In this document: piece after piece, positions 57,001 through 64,000 of the stretch
How the letters are laid out: each line of letters opens with the position of its first letter
Position numbering within the stretch: position 1 is the stretch's first letter
Assembly: GCA_017979445.1 (NCBI GenBank)
Contig: CM030711.1
Span: 5,983,221 to 6,047,220, forward strand
DNA: 64,000 bases
Source: Akebia trifoliata
Lineage: Eukaryota; Streptophyta; Magnoliopsida; Ranunculales; Lardizabalaceae
Direction of reading: 5' to 3'
Notes under the pieces: model-generated
What the model was told of the DNA's origin: nothing
The model's input: only the letters and a program-made list of their open reading frames with translations
The model's database searches: none
Program-made: the position numbers and the translations under genes

Positions 57001-58629
57001 TTAAAAAAACCTAAATGAGAGTAAAATAGGGCTTTTATATCACTTGTTTTAAAAGGCCATCGATTTAATATTGGGTGTTACGTTAAGATGTAAGATAATT
57101 ATAATTAAAATGACTGTTTGTTAGCTTAGAATATAGAAGTAAGATGGTAGAGCACTTTTAAATAGAATTTGGTAAGTAATACCTACTCTTCTCTAATTAT
57201 AATATAAATGTACATTATATACTTTAATAAAGCATACCAATATCATATAATTTACTTATTTCTTACCAAATTATCTGATCGGGTCCCTATCAAATCGGAA
57301 AAATAATTGGTTCATAACTGATCTGTTAAGATATTGGATTCTCGAACCAAATCTGATTTTGATCCAACTCATTAAGTCTTATTTACCACACAATTTTATT
57401 GAGATGTACTTATTTTTTGTGCACTTCTCCCTTATTTTATCCCACAATAGTCAACTAAAGTGAGGACATAAACAATAAAAGATCTAACCAACATGCTTAG
57501 TAGATTTAAAAGGTATTTAAAAAGAGAAGTTGACCTCAAACATTTTGTCTCAAAAAATGATGTCGTAGTCGCATAACTTTGTAGTTTTTCTGTTTTTCAG
57601 CATTTTATATCATCTATATGTATAGGGAAGCTTTCAGAGACTCTAAAGAGAGTTAAATATTGTGTCAAACATTCTTCAATATATGGGTTACAAATTTCGA
57701 AATGGACTGATTTTTGACGTCGAAAATATCCTCATAAAAAACAATCAACTCATTCTGAAACTTCTAACCCATTAATTAAAAATATTTGACCCAATGTTTG
57801 GCTCTCTTTAGGGCCTCTGATAGCCCCCGATATATGTGTAAAAGAGTAAAAACTGTCAAAAATCTTTATTTTTTATCAAACAACAAAGGTACATAACAAG
57901 TATATTGTTGTCAATGGATCGGATTGGACCTTTGTTGGATTGGGTTTGTAATGGATATGAATATTAGGATCAAAATCCAACCCAATAATACTTTAATAAG
58001 ATCCAAATCAGATTAAATAGGATTTGTACACAAAGTCGAAATACTTTCATACAAGCTTACAATTTAAGAATGAGACTTGGACCATATTTTGGTGGGTAGA
58101 ATGGGCCTTAAAAGCCCATACTCCATGGATCTCCACAATGTTTAATTTCACCATTGAGGACCCACTCAAAATTAAGGGTAAAGTAAACAATCCAAAAACA
58201 TGGGTTGAAAAGGACAGTTGGGCTTACCATGCACTTTTATATAATGGAGAGGCTTTGTTTTATATAATTAAGGTACTTTACCTATATTTGGTTCCATAGA
58301 TTATTGCTTTGTCAATAATGCCACTTATCCTAGTAAGTTTTAGGGATCCACTAGACTAAAAGCATTGAAGAGGATCTTAAGTCGATTTTATATCTCTATT
58401 AAGAGGGGTCACAAAGTAAAGTGGTTCTAAATCATGATCAATTCCTTTTATCTTATTGTAGTTGCACAAAGCTTTTTCTTTATTAATGTGGAAAACTTTT
58501 AAAAGAATTCTCTCTTCATCTTAATCGGATCTTTTTACGATCTGTGATTCTATTTTTCTCAGACGAGATGATCATGGATAGAATTGCAAAAATGATGAAA
58601 TAAAGTCAATCAAAATTATTAGTTAGACT
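55808..58629. other. Spacer
   Basis: AT-rich. Contains a (GT)n(GA)n microsatellite at about 56960-57000 and short 'cggatcggattgg'-type debris near 57915. The 91-codon frame at 58024-58299 is not recognised. Confidence 0.35.
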
Positions 58630-59023
58630 CATGGTTTTAAATCTCATCTGAGAGTGAGATGACTCGCCTGAGTCGTCTCAGTCTCGTTAAGCAACGATAC
58701 AGATTTACATGGTATCTCAGCATTCACATCATCTCGCAAGATAAACGAGATGTCTAGGACGATATTTTGAAAATCTTGGATGAGATTGATTGAGTCAACT
58801 GGGATTTTGTAGAGTTTGATTAAAATAATTATTTTTTTTCAAATTTAAATATTTATTGTATTAATGAAACATGATTTATCACTAAACATTTTCTAATCTA
58901 TCTTATTTTATTAAAAAAATTATGTTTATTTTAATTTAAAAATATATAAATTGATCAATGTAAACCGAGTAAAATGGATTGTTTCGTCCGAGACGAGACG
59001 TCAAACCGAGTTTTGAAACCATG
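58630..59023. mobile_element. hAT-type MITE, 394 bp
   Basis: Tips CATGGTTTTAAATCTC and CATGGTTTCAAAACTC. The perfect 8-bp duplication GTTAGACT lies at 58622-58629 and 59024-59031. The subterminal 'gatgactcgcctgagtcgtctc' type pattern of GA and TC blocks links it to the elements at 28476 and 35225. Confidence 0.9.
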
Positions 59024-59557
59024 GTTAGACTTAAAAAAACATGGATTCATAGGAAAAAAAAAAAAAAAAAAGATTGATTAGGTCATTTGTTAGAAATCAT
59101 TATTTGATCCATTAGCAGGAACATGAAGAAATCAAAATTCAATTTAAAGTTAGTAAAAATTTGATACTCAATCTCATAGATACATATAAAACTTGTGGAA
59201 CGTAGTAGTTTACAAAAGTCGTATATGTGATTTAAAGAGAGATTTATATGTTTGTTTGCTTTTCTATGAATTATTTTAAATTTTTGTTCATGCTTGATTT
59301 GCACTATATCAATCATAAATTAATTGTAAATTTTTGTCACCAAACATCTTCTTTTCTCATGTAAAACTTTCTCAAGTTAAAAATTGTACAAAAACTGTGA
59401 AATTCAATCACAAAAAATTCTTAACATGATCAAAATTATTGCTTTCTGGAGTGTTTTCGATTGATAATAAAAATAAATAAATAAATAAAAGGGGCCTTGA
59501 TTATTGTACTTTGAAGGTTTACTATTAATCCTCATTTTATAGCTGTGTTTAAGCCAA

Positions 59558-59607
<50 letters not shown>

Positions 59608-62531
59608 AATATTTATCATTAGGATATGATTCTTAAAAGGCTTAGCAATTAAAAAGATTTGATTATAGTAAATTATCCTATTGCATTTGACTATAGTAAA
59701 CCGCTCTGCACGATCTTCGGGCTCGTGGCGCCACAAGAATTAAGAGTCAATTCTCCCCGAGAAAATCCGATGTCATCGAATAAAAAGTCAAAAAGGAGAA
59801 TCCAAATTATCCAAACGAAGGTGATTGTCTTAATTTCTTACATCCCATTGAACAATAAGGGATCCTTTTTTTTTTTTTTTTAGGGTTTTCCTCTTTTTCG
59901 AGCATCCTCACCAAGCGCTTCCCTCCTTGGTCCGGAGGGAAGCACCTTGGCCCGGTGACTATATCTCTTCCTTGACCACCAAACCGTTAGCATGACTTGC
60001 ACGAATCCCGATGCATCAGATGTCACACGATGCCTTCCTAAACCATTTTGCCTAGACAAATAATGACACCAACATCAGCATCTATGGTAATTTTTCAATG
60101 CCAATATCACCATCCACAATAGTTTTGTGTCTCCAATTTCTATCAAACTTTAGTTATGGTGGGCACCTTGTTTTACTTCTTTAGCTGCTCTTTTGTTTTT
60201 TTTTTTTTTCCTTTTCTTTTTTTCCCCTCTTTTTACCTCTTTCTACTAAACAAAATGAGGCATCTTCCCATACTATTATGTCACTTTTTTAATGGTCAAA
60301 AACATAATTAAAGAGGTCTTGGAATCTTTGAAAGTTATAAAAAAAAAAATCTACTCCTTTTTCTTTATTAATTAGAGCTGTATAAACAACTGTGGCCATC
60401 GATCTCGACATGTGTAGGACTTGGAGCACAACAAGAGGACAGAAATAAAGCAATGTGGGTTTTAAATGATTATTCCATGCCATGGTTACCATCACAGCAT
60501 TATAATGGCGAGAGCGAGACTAGTAATTTTTTTTCCAAACTTGAGTTTGAGACCATGTTTGGTATTTGATCATATATGAATATTAAAAATAAAACTTGTG
60601 TACATCACATTTTTTTCAACAACACCTTAACAACGACAAGAATAAAACGAAGCCTCACTCGAAAGATTTGGGATTGACTTATAAGAAAATCTTGTTCTTC
60701 AATCCATTCCACTTTTTTCAAAGATTCACGTCTTCTGTCGAGATTGAGTTCATATATGCTTTTCCAATCTCTTTTCCATCTTTTTCAAAGACACGTGCCT
60801 TCTGTAGATATTGAGTTCATATATGTTCTCCCTATCTCCATTAACGTTCATTTGAGTCTTCTTCTTGTTTTTTTTTTTTTTCAAGATCTTTAATCTTAAT
60901 GTTATTTTTATTTTGTAATAGGGGTTTGTAATCAATCTTCATTGAATATGTCCAAACCGTCTCAATCAACTTTCTCTTTTAAGATTTATTCCTCCATTTT
61001 TTTTTAATATTTTTCTATTTAATTTTATCTTTTATAGTCTTTTCACTCATCAATCTCAATAGTTTTATGTCGATTTTATGCTTTATTTAATTTATTAACA
61101 CAATACATCTTGATTGACTAGTCTTCCAAATTACATTTAAAACTGTTATTTCTTTTTCGAAACATTGTCATTAAACGAAGATATAAAAATACTTTATAAT
61201 GACCATTGTTTTAGAAAAAAAATAAAAATAAAATTACAATTAACATTATTGTTTCATAAGCAATTTAATTACTTTCGACCATGATCCAAAAATGATGAAC
61301 ACCACATTAGGGTCAATGAGTACCAATTAGTTGACATAATTATTTCACATTTGGAATAACTTAAATACAATATCTTTTGCTTCTGAATAATTTGATTCTT
61401 GAGTCAAATCAGAACCCACTAATAAGACGTCGAACCAACCGATTATGTACATAATTTAGAAGTCTCTCTCTCTCTCTTATAATTTTAATAGAATAGATTA
61501 AGTGTCCCAATCCCCCATTTTTGTACTAGAATTCGAGACGAAGATGACACACCCAAATCATCGTGGTATCACTCACGAATGAGATGAGACATCAAAATCA
61601 AGATTTAATAATTTATTTTGGATCAATTTATGATTCAGATATCTGAAATAAAAATTGTCCTAGATCGAGATGACTTCAATGGCCCCTACAACTTCCCTTC
61701 TTAGCCATATAGTAGGGTTAAGTCCATGTTGGGGGGGAGAATATGGCTAAGTGGTCAAGGAATCAAATAATAATGCCACTTAGGTCCAGATATTCTGCCA
61801 ACATAAGCATTTGACAATAATTTTTATAATCAATCACACAATGACACCTGGCTCAATAGAAAGAGACATCCACCTGTTTGATGGAGAAGTGGAGCCATTA
61901 TCAATTATACCTAAGGAAGCTGACATATATGAAGAGGTCCCCAATGTTATTTCCCAATTGGGTTTTGACATGTGGCACTAAGAAACAATGACAAGCTATG
62001 AAACTATCTTCATTTACATATTAGATTTAATTAGGTGAAGTGTATTTATCTATATGTGTGCATGTAAAGAGATTGATTGAGTAGATAAGAACTACTCCAT
62101 GATTGGACCTAGTGAGATTAACAAACCTATTGAATTTGAGGGGAAGAAAATCCATTTAATTGGTTTGGGAATTAAAGGACCCATGTCCTTAGGTAACTTT
62201 TTAAGGTAATTGATGCTCATGATAGGGACAAGAGATGGAGGTATCTATCCATTAAACAAGAGTAACATGTATGTAAGACTTGGGATAAAGTTCAATGTTC
62301 CAAAAGTAATAATAGAGATAAGAGTTAGGAGTGAGTTTTTTTTTTATTTATTTATAAAGTTGGGTAAGAATTTGTTTCATTTATGGATTAATAATGGATG
62401 GATGGAGTGACGTGTTTGGAGTATTATGTGATAGATACATTATAATTAATTTTAAAAGAAAATTATATAAGATAACAATAAAATTGATTATACTTTACAA
62501 AAATGAATCTTGGGTGATAAAAAAGTTACAT
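59024..62531. other. Spacer
   Basis: AT-rich with a (TA)n run at about 59560-59603. A GC-richer island at about 59690-60010 is interrupted by an 18-T run at about 59864-59881. It shows no open frame or motif I recognise. Nothing else is seen. Confidence 0.35.
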
Positions 62532-62623
62532 TTTTTTTTTATAACGGGGGTGTCCGGACATACGTCTGACTCTCACCACCGCTTATTGAATCTAAAATTG
62601 CCATTGAACCACCCCTCGGGGTT
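62532..62623 (-). mobile_element. Truncated SINE-like retroposon, minus orientation
   Basis: A poly-T run on the plus strand is followed by ATAACGGGGGTGTCC and a body ending ACCCCTCGGGGTT. The perfect 9-bp duplication AAGTTACAT lies at 62523-62531 and 62624-62632. Read on the minus strand it is a 5'-truncated body with a poly-A tail. Confidence 0.75.
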
Positions 62624-62632
62624 AAGTTACAT

Positions 62633-63250
62633 GATATTAGATTGAGTACAATGAAGATGAGTGTGTTGAGATGTAAGAAAGATTAAATTAAAAGTGGATG
62701 TATTTGTAAAAATCATAATAGTCCCAATAGATTAAACTAAAGAAAAATTGATGGGCATAATTTGGTCAAGTGCAACAAAGGTTGATTGTAATTTCAATTA
62801 GGAAAGAAAACACAAATTAAAGATTCCAAAAAAGAAAGAACCTGAAAAAATATGGACTTAGGTACTAAGATCAAACATAAACACACTTGAATATAACATT
62901 GACAAGAATTATTTGGAAGAACATGATTCGTTCAATTGATCCTAAATACTACGGATAGAAATTCAATATTCAATGATGATGATGTGTTATATCGAAAAAG
63001 GATATATATACGTACTAAAAGTAATTGAAGAGAGGACTTTAGATGAAACTAGAATAATAATAATTAAAAAGAACAATATTCTTTAAAAGATCAACCTGTG
63101 ATGATAAAAGCACCATATCTCACCTTAAAAGGAGTTTGGGAGAAAATAGTAATAAGAGTTAGATAAAAATAAAGGTTGGTAATGATGATAAGTGGGTTTA
63201 TGAGAAAAGGATAAGGACTATACCCTACCTTAAAAGGGGTTTTAGAAGAA
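62633..63250. other. Spacer
   Basis: AT-rich; the phrase 'ccttaaaaggggtttgggag' occurs in variants at about 63122 and 63229 as a short direct repeat. No gene. Confidence 0.35.
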
Positions 63251-63443
63251 GAGTCGTGATAAATCAACATACTAAAGATACGCAGTCTGTACATAGATGA
63301 TGTCGTAAGGGCACAGAACCATAGATCTTTTTCTTTGTGATAAGCGAGGAAAAAGAGAAGAAAAAGATCCTCGATTCTGTGCCCTTGCCATGTCATCCAC
63401 TTAGAGATCACATATTTTTTAGCAAGTTGATTTATCATTAGTC
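63251..63443. mobile_element. Mutator-type foldback MITE, 193 bp
   Basis: Tips GAGTCGTGATAAATCAA and GACTAATGATAAATCAA (inward), with arms of about 90 bp that include AGGGCACAGAA and ATCTTTTTCTT on both sides. 9-bp flanks TTAGAAGAA / TTAGACAAA (63242-63250, 63444-63452) match at 7 of 9. The tip is nearly identical to that of 1626-1845. Confidence 0.8.
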
Positions 63444-64000
63444 TTAGACAAAAAGGATAAGAATTGGTTTTTGTTGATTTTGAATAAAAAAATCAAGGAA
63501 TTACATGCAATGATGGGAATTGATATAGTGCTTCACTAAAAGAGAGAGAGAGAATTGAGTTTATAAAAGAAAGACCATCATTAATGGTGCAATTATATAG
63601 TCCCCCATAGATTTGAGAGTTTTAACTAAAGGTAAGAGAGTTACATTAAATGAAAAATGTCTTGGAACCTTTAAATGGACCCCATTGGGAAGGTGTTCCA
63701 TTCTATCATCCAAACATTGTGATTGGTGAGGGCATGATGTAAGCTATCATCCACCAGGACCCAATGGTGGGCCATACCATTGAATCATCATAAGTTGGCT
63801 GTTTGTGATTAATAACCTTCAATCATTTTCTCAGTTCCTCCTTAGAGGAAAAGATGCAATAGGACAAGGAACCCTAACTAAAAGTACCCCCAACTTGCCT
63901 ATCTATCTATATGTAAAGATAAAATAAATACTAAGTGTACCCCACTTCCCCAAATAAAATAGGTTTTAATTTGTGCATTTTTGTATTACCCCTGAGAAAA
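63444..64000. other. Spacer at window end
   Basis: No coding signal; includes a short (GA)n run near 63540. Nothing else is seen. Confidence 0.35.

Noticed and set aside
63091..63438. 115-codon minus-strand frame
   Set aside because: Most of it is the palindromic MITE at 63251-63443.

Overview
The window is nuclear DNA of a flowering plant. The genes are split by AT-rich spliceosomal introns, the gene families are plant families (type I inositol polyphosphate 5-phosphatase, PPR protein, SKIP30-type F-box/kelch protein, GPI-anchored lipid-transfer proteins), a plant-type U2 snRNA promoter is present, and roughly half of the sequence is transposon remnants and AT-rich spacer. I cannot name the species.

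Layout, left to right. 1-2.7 kb: spacer with a Mutator-type MITE. 2.7-6.7 kb (+): a complete ten-exon inositol polyphosphate 5-phosphatase gene. It carries a 206-bp miniature LTR retrotransposon in intron 4, a foldback MITE in intron 9, a GC-AG intron 8, a duplicated exon end inside intron 2 and a duplicated 15-residue peptide in its linker. 6.7-11.2 kb: spacer with a Tourist-like MITE. 11.2-17.1 kb (-): a mitochondrial-type PPR gene with an uninterrupted coding exon and a probable 3.4-kb leader intron that holds a 5'-truncated LINE in the opposite orientation. 17.2-22.4 kb: a large non-coding composite transposon. 22.56 kb (-): tRNA-Ser(GCT). 22.9-36.2 kb: three GPI-anchored nsLTP genes. One four-exon gene lies on the minus strand, head to head with two nearly identical three-exon genes on the plus strand that arose by a tandem duplication of about 5-5.6 kb. 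Transposons shared by both duplicates, or private to one, give the order of events. 38.1-50.7 kb (+): SKIP30-type F-box/kelch gene whose coding exon is preceded by an inferred 11.3-kb leader intron packed with hAT, Copia, LINE, SINE and MITE insertions. 52.45-52.72 kb (+): U2 snRNA gene with USE and TATA elements. 55.28-55.81 kb (+): single-exon GNAT acetyltransferase. 55.8-64 kb: spacer with hAT, SINE and Mutator-type MITE insertions.

The genes belong to separate pathways (phosphoinositide signalling, organelle RNA processing, cell-surface lipid binding, SCF ubiquitin ligase, splicing, acyl transfer), and only the LTPG cluster is a functional cluster. No biosynthetic or defence gene cluster is visible. 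The most unusual material is the transposon record. For many small elements both ends and the target-site duplication (TSD) could be placed to the base.
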